Origin: Pseudofabraea citricarpa
Taxonomy: Eukaryota; Ascomycota; Leotiomycetes; Helotiales; Dermateaceae
Length of the DNA stretch: 64,000 bases
Direction: 5' to 3'
Assembly: GCA_029641185.1 (NCBI GenBank)
Contig: JAPWGK010000039.1
Coordinates: 62,001 to 126,000, forward strand
A program made the position numbers and the translations under genes. The notes under the pieces were generated by a model, which was not told the origin of the DNA, searched no databases, and saw only the letters and a program-made list of their open reading frames with translations. Positions 12,324 to 20,775 of the stretch are shown piece by piece. How positions within the stretch are numbered: position 1 is the first letter of the stretch; the number at the start of each line of letters is the position of its first letter.

Positions 12324-12908
12324 ATGGCTGCATCGAACTATGAAGCTGCTATCTCGCTGATCGACGAAGCCCACGCTCAAGATCCGAATATCAAGATTGT
12401 CGATGGCGTCGACGTGCCATATGAGCTCCATTATGCTCGAAAGATGACCCATTACCTCAGTCTTCGCGCTCCTGATGCGTCACCAGTTTTGAAAGTCGCC
12501 ATCAGGGCACAGCATTTTCGACGCTGGGAGATACCTCGAAACAGCTACCCTATGACGAAGCCTGGATACTTGAACTGGAGAGCGTTCCTCAAGAAGCGAC
12601 AGGCAGATATGGCAGCAGCCATTTGTGTTGGGTGCAATTTCACCAGTGAGGAAGCCGATCAAGTTGCGGCACGCATACGGAAAGATGATCTGAAGAACAA
12701 CGAGGAGACACAAATTTTGGAGGATGTAGCGTGTCTGGTGTTTCTGGACGACCAATTTGAAGCCTTCGAGAAGGAGCACGACGAGGATAAGATTATTACA
12801 ATCCTTAAGAAGACATGGGGGAAAATGAGCGACAAGGGTCACGAACTTGCGTTAGAGATGAAGCTTAGCCCAAGTTCGAAGGCATTGATTGGCAAAGCGC
12901 TAGCATAA
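12324..12908 (+). CDS. DUF4202 domain protein
   Basis: Intronless, 194 aa, from ATG 12324 to TAA 12906-12908. The protein begins with YEAAISLIDEAHAQDPN, continues with VPYELHYARKMTHYL, IRAQHFRRWEIPRNSYPMTKPGYLNWR, and later ILEDVACLVFLDDQFEAF. These histidine-bearing helices are typical of DUF4202, an HD-like all-helical family shared by bacteria and fungi. The His/Asp pattern (HY, RAQHFRRW, E-D) would suit a metal-binding fold, but the reaction is not known to me. Length matches the family. It shares a promoter region with the Zn2Cys6 gene. Confidence 0.88.
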   Translation: MAASNYEAAISLIDEAHAQDPNIKIVDGVDVPYELHYARKMTHYLSLRAPDASPVLKVAIRAQHFRRWEIPRNSYPMTKPGYLNWRAFLKKRQADMAAAICVGCNFTSEEADQVAARIRKDDLKNNEETQILEDVACLVFLDDQFEAFEKEHDEDKIITILKKTWGKMSDKGHELALEMKLSPSSKALIGKALA

Positions 12909-13320
12909 CCAGACAGCTCAAATTAAGCGCCTCGAGAAGTTTCCGAGTTGGCCTTGCCACGCTCATTGACATTTTGTTGAGTCTGGTAGCCCCTCAAACA
13001 GCTGCAATGCACACAAAATGGAGGCATATTCTGTGACGATTCGTGCCGGTACATGAACAGCGGTAGATACCAGAGATCTGATGTACAGCTGATGATATCA
13101 TCTACACCGAGAGAGGCCTTTCAAATTGGGTGGCAGTTGGGATACTTTGCCCATTTCTACACATTAGCCTGCATGGCAACGGCTTCTCTTTTGGAGCCCA
13201 CAATATTCCTTGGGCCAAAGCATAGAGTTTAATGCTCTTGTATGGTCTAGCTTGATCCGAAATGCGTCGAATGCAAAAGCACATCCTAACTGACTTCTTG
13301 ATATCATCACAGACTGGATA
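12909..13320. other. Intergenic, nothing recognised
   Basis: Tail-to-tail spacer between the DUF4202 gene and the hypothetical gene on the minus strand. No gene or repeat is seen. Confidence 0.5.
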
Positions 13321-14239
13321 TCAACCACAACAAATTGCTCCTAGTAATACACTGGCCTTAAAAAGAGATTGGGGAACGTCGTTGCTTTCTTGTAACTTCC
13401 GGGATATTTCGGCCCGGCGGCTCATTGCGGTGTAGTGTTGAGCGAAAGAAAGTGCTGATGGAGAAATTGGAAGGCGATGTGTTGCTTGTTTGTTGAACCA
13501 AAGCATCTCGATCAAGATCTCCAAAGCAGCTGCATGTTGTCCGGTGTCGTATCAATCCCTGCGTATTAAGTGGCTCGTCTTCCCTTTCCCAGAAGTCCAA
13601 AATAGCCGATTCATTTCCCCATGTTTCGGTCCCCAAATTTGACCAGCTGCTGGGATCTGCCTTAATGAGGAGCATCTGGTCATGCACAAAGGCTCCTACA
13701 GTGCAACCAAGCATTCCCATCCAATCTTCTCTACGCAGGATATATATAGCAGTTCCTGTGATGGAGTGCTTTTTCTCTGCGTTTTTGATTGCCTGTCTAG
13801 CTTCCTTCCGCGATTTCTTTCCTATGTCCTCTGGCAAGGTCCTCAAAATTTTATAGAGCCATTTTTTGGACCTCCTTGAATTCCAGCCCCAGTCTGGAAC
13901 CAGAATTTTGCTTGTGCCTTCTAATCTTCCATTCGCAAATGAATCTTGTAACTCACCCTGTCTCTGTTGTTGCTCCAGTTGAAAGTTGTTTAAACCCATG
14001 TTTTCGTTGTACGGAGGGTCCTGTGATGCTGTTGTTTTTGGCTTCTGGGTGAAACTCCTCGTACAGGCTTTCTTCAGTGTGTTGAAATAATATGCCAGTG
14101 GGTGTTTTTGTCGCTTCTTTCTTTCTTCGTCTATATAGGGACTGATCGGACGCTCGTAGACTCCTTCTCCTGGGATCGAAGAGAGACGAGCTCTTGGTTG
14201 CAGTAATACTGCAGGATCAAACCTGTTCGAGAAACGCAT
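13321..14239 (-). CDS. Hypothetical protein with a reading-frame switch near its C-terminus
   Basis: I do not recognise the family. The best ATG is 14239 (MRFSNRFDPAVLL); the open frame runs upstream to 14359 only through a non-ATG start. One frame stays open to a stop at 13358 (293 aa). It is basic in the middle (KKWLYKILRTLPEDIGKKSRKEARQAIKN) and contains GMLGCTVGAFVHDQMLL and SAILDFWERED. After about 13560 that frame becomes Ser/Thr/Arg-rich and poorly protein-like. A neighbouring frame instead reads smoothly (AALEILIEMLWFNKQATHRLP...) to a stop at 13321. No convincing intron joins the two, so a 1-base indel, real or from assembly, is likely. The span given covers both endings. Confidence 0.5.
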
Positions 14240-15345
14240 GGTTTCATCTCCTAGGACGATGCACACAATTTTCTTTTTCCTTTTTGTAAACCATGCAAGT
14301 GCTTCCAGTTGGCCTTGTATTTTGAACTTGCATACAGAATGAAAATCTTTATTCTGCAAGTGTTATATGATATGCCTTTACCGAATGGCTGGTTGCCCTT
14401 GTCCTATCAGAAGTCGGCTGGGAGGGTTCTCGTATTCGCGTTACTCAATTCGCGTTCTGCTGTGAGCCCTACCTACCTATCTAGGTACCTATTCAGGTAT
14501 GAACCCGCAAATTTTATATATTGCCGAATTACTTGCCTATGTAGTGGCCACATTGCACAGTATATGATTCTACGCTAAATACTTGGCTACGGTTCCCTAA
14601 CTTTTCCTTCACTTGGTCCGGTACTAATGAATTAGTTAGATTAAGCGAACTCTAAAAACTTGCCTACCAGCCTACGTACCTACCTATCTCCTTAAATTCA
14701 TACCCATCAATCCATACCTTGTTGCCAAATTATTCACGAGACCTCTTTCTGAAAGCTGACTTTTCATCGGCAAGATTCTGCAAGTGGTAGCCCACCTATA
14801 GTTCGCATAATGAGAGACACGTGGATCGACATTTCTTCATACCATAACTTTAGATGTCCTATGAATCGTGATTTAACCTCTATGTTCACACTAGTGTAGA
14901 TCCGGTATAATTTAGCACATGTTCATATCGCACTTGCTGCAGATATTAAATGAGACACGCGTCCACTGGAAGGTCTTTTGCTGTCATTTGACCTTGGTAG
15001 TAGGAATTTCTAGCCTAGGGGATTTCTTCTGGCATTCTTCTTGCTTCTATTACCATGTCAGAACTACGCCCAAAAACTCTAATCATTGACAGATATTCTT
15101 TCATCTTCCACGCTATTACTATTAGGGGACGAATTGATTAAGCCACGGCGTTAGTGTTTCGTTATAGTCTGCACCAGCGGTTATCAAGGTACTTCTTGCC
15201 CAGGTTCAGCAGAACGGGTAGACTTACATAGTCAATCCATCTTAGCTCCTACCATAGAAAGTGGAAAGCTGTTTCTAAAAAAAAGTCTTCTAGCAGAGCA
15301 TCATAGTTAGGATTCGTGTCCTTACTATGCAAGAACGAATAGGGT
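14240..15345. other. Intergenic with TACCTA-type repeats
   Basis: No gene is seen. Clusters of CCTACCTA/TAGGTACCT words occur at about 14468-14492 and 14662-14692, part of a motif that recurs through the window. Stops are dense in all frames. Confidence 0.5.
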
Positions 15346-15408
15346 ATGTCACTTCCTTTAGACCACACTAGCTCACCAGCATCTTATAAAAGGCCTCACC
15401 CTCCCTCC

Positions 15409-15492
15409 TCATCCTCATCCTCATCCTCATCCTCATCCTCATCCTCATCCTCATCCTCATCCTCATCCTCATCCTCATCCTCATCCTCATCC
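15409..15492. repeat. Hexanucleotide microsatellite (TCATCC)n
   Basis: About fourteen near-perfect tandem TCATCC units. The six-base period leaves the frame open, so translations show an artefactual polyserine run. It leads directly into the 56-bp tandem repeat and the S9 fragment. Confidence 0.95.
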
Positions 15493-15716
15493 TTACCCTT
15501 ATCCTCATCTCATCCTCATCTCATCTCCTTCGCCTCTTCGCCGTCGGCTCATCGTCATCCTCATCTCATCCTCATCTCATCTCCTTCGCCTCTTCGCCGT
15601 CGGCTCATCCTCATCCTCATCTCATCCTCATCTCATCTCCTTCGCCTCTTCGCCGTCGGCTCATCCTCATCCTCATCTCATCCTCATCTCATCTCCTTCG
15701 CCTCTTCGCCGTCGGC
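15493..15716. repeat. Four tandem copies of a 56-bp repeat
   Basis: The word GCCGTCGGC recurs at 15540, 15596, 15652 and 15708, exactly 56 bases apart. Each unit consists of CTCATC/CTCAT runs followed by CTCCTTCGCCTCTTCGCCGTCGGC. The last unit runs straight into the S9 coding fragment (GGCGAGTACGG...), as if the array grew from the fragment's 5' edge. Confidence 0.92.
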
Positions 15717-16325
15717 GAGTACGGTCTCCGCAACAAGCGCGAAGTCTGGCGTATCCAGCTTACACACACTCTCAAAGATCCATCGTGCTGCCCGGTAAGA
15801 ACAGAAGAGCAGGGAAGATTCAATGGGCGTAGTACTCACACACTAAACAGTCAGCTCCTCACCCTTAACGAGAAGGATCCAAAGCGCCTGTTCGAGGGAA
15901 ATGCACTTATTCGCCGTCTTGTCCGAGTTGGTATCCTCGACGAGTCTAGCATGAAGCTCGATTATGTATTGGCTCTCAAGATTGAGGATTTCTTAGAGCG
16001 TCGCCTACAGACCTATGTTTACAAGCTCGGTTTTGCCAAGTCTATCCACCACGCCCGATTTCTTGGAGCATCGCCTACAGACCTGTGTTTACAAGCTCGG
16101 TCTTGCCAAGTCTATCCACCACGCCCGATTTCTTGGAGCATCGCCTACAGACCTGTGTTTACAAGCTCGGTCTTGCCAAGTCTATCTAACACGCCCGTGT
16201 TCTCATCCGCCAGAGACACATCCGCTCTCTCTCTCTTCTCTCTTTGCCCATCAAGGAGTATCAGATATCCGCTCTCTCTCTCTTCTCTCTTTGCCCGTCA
16301 AGGAGCATTAGATTGTTGATTCCTT
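15713..16325 (+). pseudogene. 40S ribosomal protein S9 (uS4) fragment, internally triplicated
   Basis: The translation begins [17 protein letters not shown], lacking the N-terminal third of S9. A retained intron, 15795-15850 (GTAAGA...AACAG), joins KIHRAAR to [22 protein letters not shown]. The match then continues through [29 protein letters not shown] and [12 protein letters not shown], all diagnostic of eukaryotic S9. From 16001 a 70-bp segment (ERRLQTxVYKLGxAKSIHHA) is present three times (16001, 16071, 16141). Seventy is not a multiple of three, so each copy shifts frame. A final bit reads LIRQRHIR, then two near-copies of a CT-rich stretch, then traces of the IVN-PSF region before homology fades. 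It has no start and no intact C-terminus, so it is not a working gene. Confidence 0.9.
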
Positions 16326-16473
16326 CCTGGTATGTAAGCAGACTTAATCTCCAACGCTCAGTCTATTGCGAGAAGTGAGAAGTGTATCTGTAAAGAAGCA
16401 AACTGACGCCAATCACCAGAATCTTCGAAAGACACCTCTTCCATCCTTACCGGTCTTCTTTGCTGTCGCCAAT

Positions 16474-17160
16474 ATGCAGCGTTCTTCTATCGCCCTCCTT
16501 CTGCTGGTTCTATTCTGCGGACTCTCACAGGGTCTTGTCCTCCCACGCCCCCTCGGTGTCTATAATGTCACCAATACATCTTCCATCGGTAGCCTCTCTT
16601 TCAGTCAAGATGTCCTAGACACATCAAAGTCTCAAGCAATTTCCACCCTCGTAACCCTGAGCGGCATTATTAGCAAACACCCAGAGGCCAAGGCGGCCAA
16701 CTCAACGGCTGTGCAAATCATGGGCCACTCTAATATGCAGCCATACCGAAATACATCGATTTCCTCCACACTCTACCACAGTTTCATGGAGCACATCCCT
16801 ATCTCCCTCAAGGCCATAAGCCCTCGGGGTTCTCGCCACCACAAATGTGACTTGACGGATAGCGAGAAACTCGAGAAGGCTGTCGATGATTGTGCCGCTA
16901 GAAACCACATTTCGAAAGAAAAGAAGCAGGACTTTATCAAGTCAGTGTTGAAGGACCCGGGTTTGATTACTAGGTTTGGCCCGGCTGTTTGTAGAATCAC
17001 TCTCAAAGAGGCTCATGCTATCAGAGAGAAGGTCGAGGGTGGAGTTACTTTCGGTCCAGGATTTTCAATCCAGCTCAAAAACACCAATGTCACTGAAAGT
17101 GTCACGTATCACGTGATGGATCACGTGGGCTGCCAGGGAGCGGCCGATGGGCCACTATAA
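16474..17160 (+). CDS. Predicted secreted protein with a cysteine-containing helical domain
   Basis: Starting at ATG 16474, the 228-aa product begins with a clear signal peptide (MQRSSIALLLLVLFCGLSQG, cleavage probably just after it). The frame is open upstream to 16366 without better signals. The mature part has several N-glycosylation sequons (NVT, NTS, NST). A C-terminal domain of about 75 residues begins HHKCDLTDSEKLEKAVDDCAARNHI, ends near EKVEGG, and has three cysteines. I do not recognise the family. Fungal secreted protein or effector-like is an inference from size, signal peptide and cysteines. Unlike its surroundings it is an intact open frame inside the ribosomal-gene debris. A diverged copy of the same domain follows at 17240-17427. 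Confidence 0.62.
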   Translation: MQRSSIALLLLVLFCGLSQGLVLPRPLGVYNVTNTSSIGSLSFSQDVLDTSKSQAISTLVTLSGIISKHPEAKAANSTAVQIMGHSNMQPYRNTSISSTLYHSFMEHIPISLKAISPRGSRHHKCDLTDSEKLEKAVDDCAARNHISKEKKQDFIKSVLKDPGLITRFGPAVCRITLKEAHAIREKVEGGVTFGPGFSIQLKNTNVTESVTYHVMDHVGCQGAADGPL

Positions 17161-17239
17161 GGAGAGCGGCTAGTGTAGATAGATAATATCATCCCTTCTA
17201 CACTTCATACATGCGTGCCTTCGATCACTAGTAGCCACC

Positions 17240-17427
17240 ACTGCCGTGGGCCTTTTACAGAAACCCTCATGGCTTGCGCCCAAAAAGTGAAAATCCCAGA
17301 GGACAAGATGGCCAAGAACTTCCAAAAGCACCCCTTCAAATATAGGGATGATTGCTGTCTTCCACCCCAGGATGCTAAGGAAATCCTAAGACAAATCAAA
17401 TCTGGTGAGATTCCTACCAGAAGATAG
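17240..17427 (+). pseudogene. Second, diverged copy of the secreted-protein domain
   Basis: The frame reads HHCRGPFTETLMACAQKVKI, then KMAKNFQKHPFKYRDDCCLPPQDAKEILRQIKSGEIP and stops. It aligns position by position with the C-terminal domain of the preceding gene (HHKC..., DDCAARNHI, VCRITLKEAHAIREKVEGG), with the cysteines shared. It has no signal peptide of its own. Either it is a downstream exon of the 16474 gene (a stop at 17158-17160 and about 80 bp lie between) or a remnant of a tandem duplicate. I favour a domain duplication and cannot separate the two readings. Confidence 0.5.
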
Positions 17428-17823
17428 TTGCAGCGAGGTCACTCGCTACTATTGCCGCAAATCAACCATCACTTGTTTCAGCTACCCGGATTATTCGTCA
17501 CTCGCAATCACAGACCTGGATAAATCACCACTCGACTGCAAGAAGGAAAATAACAACAAAGCAGCGAAAGGTCTCCCTGTCACTATCAAGCTCGCCCTTG
17601 CCGTTCAAATCCGTCTATTAGACGTGATCGAGCTCACAACCTAAACCCAACAAACAGCCATGCTCAAGCACGCAACAACACATGGCCAAGCATGAATACA
17701 TTCTCCTGTCACTACTCGACAACGAATTCCTATTGTCGAGTACACAACAACGCAACCCCAAAATGGACATGCTATTGCTCATCTCCACTCCTACGAAACT
17801 CCTGACTGACTATTATGCCCATG

Positions 17824-18104
17824 GTAACTTCTTAATGAAATGTGCGAATGAGACGGTCACAATTGAGCTCAAAAATGGTACGTTGTTCAGAGCTCAAAGT
17901 AGAGGCATACAACTGACATGACGCGCAGGCACAGTTATTCACGGCACAATAACATCAGTCTCCTCTCAGATGAACACATCTCTCCGTACCGTCAAGATGA
18001 CCCAACGTAGCCGAGATCCGATCTCTCTCGATACCATCAATCTCCGTGGCTCAACTGTCAGATATTACATCTTGCCTGATTCGCTATCACACCCAAACAG
18101 ATAA
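17824..18104 (+). pseudogene. SmD1 (small nuclear ribonucleoprotein Sm D1) fragment with retained intron
   Basis: The reading NFLMKCANETVTIELKNG is followed by a well-formed intron at 17878-17928 (GTACGT...GCGCAG). It then continues TVIHGTITSVSSQMNTSLRTVKM, DPISLDTINLRGSTVRYYILPDSLS, which covers both Sm motifs of SmD1. The usual start (MKLVRF) is degraded. After LPDSL the sequence departs from SmD1 and stops (HPNR, TAA at 18102-18104), so the Gly/Arg-rich tail is missing. SmD1 is a core subunit of spliceosomal snRNPs. This copy lacks both ends and is surrounded by other gene shards, so it is called a fragment. Confidence 0.9.
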
Positions 18105-18149
18105 AGCACAAGCGCAAGAAGACCAATCTGCGGGTAGACAAGAGAAAAA

Positions 18150-18230
18150 CAACCCCGAGTATGTTCGTTATCAACGCCAAAAGAAGATTCTCAACCTCCG
18201 TCTCAAGGTCCCCCAACCTGCGATTATCGT
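18150..18230 (+). pseudogene. 60S ribosomal protein eL8 (L7a) fragment
   Basis: A short stretch reads NPEYVRYQRQKKILNLRLKVPQPA, closely matching the conserved segment of eL8/L7a that follows the WPEYVR motif. The preceding residues (GRQEKN) may be worn eL8 as well. Nothing of the rest of eL8 is seen on either side: SmD1 debris lies before it and Nog1 debris after. About 27 codons only. Confidence 0.82.
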
Positions 18231-18423
18231 GGGTTTCATCACGTTTTGATTACGAGTTTAATTCAAGATTGAGGAACCACTTCAGTCTCACGCTTACCTC
18301 CGAAAGATGACCCGATACACCCAACCCTCTCTCCATTTTCAAAGAGCTCCTCCTTCGAATTGGTCATCCCCAAGCGAATAACAGAAGGACCCTCTCAACT
18401 TTTCAAGAGATGACTCTTCTCTT

Positions 18424-18580
18424 CGATTCGTCATCGGTCACTTTGACTACAAGTACCAGAGATTCCAAGCAATCGATACTACCGGGATCCTAGATCGCTC
18501 TCTAGAAGAGATGAACACCATTGAAATACAGTCCATCACCGCTGTTGCTCATCTGCGTTCTGCTATTCTACCTTTAATCC
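18424..18580 (+). pseudogene. Nucleolar GTPase Nog1 fragment
   Basis: From 18430 the frame reads [22 protein letters not shown] and [25 protein letters not shown]. This is the Nog1 region from switch I through the G3 motif (normally DTPGILD; here Pro is replaced by Thr) to the MQSITAxAHLRS helix. Nog1 acts in 60S subunit assembly. The P-loop lies upstream in the real gene and is not seen here, nor is anything after AIL. About 50 codons. Confidence 0.87.
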
Positions 18581-18728
18581 GAAAACAAACCCTAGACCTG
18601 GTGTTCGGTGGGTGGGAAGCTCGATTATATCAAGCAAACGCAACCTGTAATACTAGCTATAATTAGCAATATCAGGCTTCTCCCTTCTCCTTAAGGTTTC
18701 TCAACAAGCTTTTCCATAAAGCTCCAGC

Positions 18729-19065
18729 GAGATCTCCGATATCGACTCCCGCCAGACAATCAGAAATCTCGTGGCTAATAGCCTAAAACGTGCAAGCCGC
18801 CCACGATGGACTCTCGATCTCACGCCCGGGACCACACAGCTGCACGCAGAATTGGTAGACACCGTGGATTTGGTAAGAGAAAGGGTATCGGGGACGCTTG
18901 TATGCCTAGGTACGTCTGAGGAAAGGAATACCATCGTTCTGCCGGTTGTGGCGTGATATATTCGAGAGAAGGGAAATTTGCTGATACTTTACATACAGTC
19001 AAGTTGGCTAGATGCACCGTCTCCAAAACTCCTCTGTGAGGCTTCTCAACAAGCTTCTCTGAGGC
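18729..19065 (+). pseudogene. 60S ribosomal protein eL19 fragment, copy A (exon-intron-exon)
   Basis: The frame reads EISDIDSRQTIRNLVANSL, then with one slip MDSRS, then ARRIGRHRGFGKRKGIGDACMP, the N-terminal half of eL19. A donor at 18910 (GTACGT) and acceptor at 18997-18998 (ACATACAG) bound a retained intron. The next exon begins as worn eL19 (tcaagttggctagatgcac...) and runs into cttctcaacaagcttctc, which corresponds to the RRLLxK part of eL19. That explains the many ACAAGCTT words scattered downstream. Confidence 0.85.
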
Positions 19066-19255
19066 TCTTCGGACCTGCTTCTCATCCGTACAACTTCTCC
19101 TTCGTACGGCTTCTTCATGAAACTTCGCAAGGAGATCTACACGACGCAAAGCTACGCAGAGAAAGCGTTCGAACAACAAGCTTCTCAACAAGCTTTTCTA
19201 TAAATGTTTCTTATGAAACTTCCCAAATATCGCGGATAATCGTACACACCAGGTA

Positions 19256-19581
19256 TGTTTAAGGAGTGGAGTTCTTTTACCGTGTCGGTGAGGTGTGATA
19301 TTTTTAGGTGAAGAGAAATGTGCTGATGGGTTACCTCCAGCCAAACTGTCTAGATCCGATTTTTCCGAGTCCTCAGACGTCTTATGGTGGAGTATTATGC
19401 CAGTGGTAAGATTGACAAGCACCTTTATCATGAGCTTTACCGCTCAAGGAGGGGTAACAACTTCAAGCACAAGAGAGCGCTAGTTGAGCATGTAAGCTGG
19501 CATTTGTGCTCTGCCTTTTAGTGATATACTAATCTTTCTAGATGTCTTCAGATCCGCAAGGCTGAGGCTAGGAAAGCTCTC
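19256..19581 (+). pseudogene. eL19 fragment, copy B (intron plus 3' exons)
   Basis: This copy starts inside a relative of the copy A intron (19256-19340, ending CTCCAG). It then reads RVLRRLMVEYYASGKIDKHLYHELY and NNFKHKRALVEH. A second retained intron at 19492-19541 (GTAAGC...TTCTAG) is followed by IRKAEARKAL. All of this is eL19 in the correct order. It is the best preserved of the 3' copies and the probable template of the tandem units that follow. Confidence 0.88.
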
Positions 19582-19719
19582 ACAACAATAAGCTTCTCAA
19601 CAAGCTTCTCTTAGGCTGTTCCGTAGGCCTTCCTTATCGAGGTTCTCAACAACCTTTTGCGCAAGCTTCTCACTAAGCTGATCCGAGGCTCTTTCGTGCC
19701 TCAGTTAGGCTTTCTGATA

Positions 19720-20190
19720 AAGCGTCTTACCAGTGGTAAGATTGACAAACATCTTCAGCACGAGCTTTACCATTCAAGCAAGTGTAACACCTTCAAGCAC
19801 AAGCGAGCATCCGTTGGGTATTCAAGTTGCCTTTTCAACAAGCTTTTCAACAAACACCTTTACCACGAGCTTTACTATCCAAGCTTTACTATTCAAGCAA
19901 GTATAATACCTTCAAGCACAAGAGAGCATCGGTTAAGCATTCAAGCTACCTTTTCAACAAGCTTTTCAACAAACACCTTCACCACGAACTCTACCACCTC
20001 AGAGTAATAACTCTTCAAGCACAAGAGAGTATCGGTTGACTATTCAAGGTGCCTGAACTCTACCACCTCAGAGTAATAACTCTTCAAGCACAAGAGAGCA
20101 TCGGTTGACTATTCAAGGTGCCTGAACTCTACCACCTTAAGAGTAATAACTCTTCAAGCAGAAGAGAGCATCGGTTAAGCATTTACACAG
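19720..20190 (+). repeat. Tandem array of the eL19 3' exon (five further units)
   Basis: Units begin near 19728, 19824, 19943, 20047 and 20116. Each carries worn forms of SGKIDKHLxHELYH...NTFKHKRA, and each ends gtt(g/a)-act/agcattcaag or similar. With copy B at 19460, the word cttcaagcacaag (or cttcaagcagaag in the last) occurs six times. The last three units are about 69 bp long and nearly identical; the earlier ones are about 100-120 bp and carry an extra ttttcaacaagcttttcaacaa link. Frames are not kept from unit to unit. Confidence 0.9.
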
Positions 20191-20259
20191 CCTTTTACAA
20201 CTCCGCGAGGTTCGCTCGAGGAGTCTTCAAACAAGCTTCTCTAAGGCTCTTCTCCAGTG

Positions 20260-20775
20260 CTCTCTGGACCTCGGCCACAACAATATCAGCTGCTTTCGCA
20301 CCTTCGACTACTAGCCTCTAGCGAGTCTATAAAAATATCGGCTAACACGGTACCCAAACTATCTGGGTCCGCTCTTTCCGAATTCTCCGCCGCCTGCTTG
20401 TAATAGAGTATGCTAGTAGTAAAATTGACAAGCTTCTCTAAGTCTCTTCTCGCAGCTTCGACTACTAGCCTCCAGCCAGTCTATAAAAACATCAGCTATC
20501 ACATCACCCACCGAGGGCTACCCTTTTCGCTTTCTTAGGGAACTGGCTAAGGTCAAAAGCTACTTCGCTATCTGGATCCCTTTGGTATCTGGATCCACGA
20601 AAAACGCCCCTCAAAGGCCAACAACATCTTTCGGTATATAGGCCTCAGCCACGACTCTGCCAGCTGCTTTCGTAGCATCGACTACCGACCTCTGGCAAAT
20701 CTGCAAACACATCTGCCATCACGGCACCACGGCACCTATCAAGGGCTACCCTTTTTTTCTCTCTTGGGAGACTGG
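20260..20775. repeat. Three diverged copies of an unidentified ~100-bp repeat
   Basis: Related stretches lie at about 20270-20350, 20453-20550 and 20645-20775. Shared words are cagctgctttcg, tcgactac, agcctc, tataaaaa(t/c)atc, and for the last two atcac...gagggctaccctttt..tct.ttggga.actgg. The eL19 piece at 20340-20435 sits between the first two copies. The source gene is not recognised. Confidence 0.7.
20340..20435 (+). pseudogene. eL19 fragment, later copy
   Basis: The DNA ccaaactatctgggtccgctctttccga lines up with the start of the copy B exon (ccaaactgtctagatccgattttt...). It then translates as ILRRLLVIEYASSKIDK, again the middle of eL19, before breaking off into the ACAAGCTTCTC word. Confidence 0.75.

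Noticed and set aside
15346..15798. A 150-residue serine-rich open frame
   Set aside because: The serine run is a translation of the (TCATCC)n microsatellite and the 56-bp repeat, and the end is S9 debris. It is not a protein in its own right.
15713..20435. Processed retrocopies as origin of the ribosomal-protein fragments
   Set aside because: Introns are retained in the S9, SmD1 and eL19 pieces, and no poly(A) tail follows any of them.
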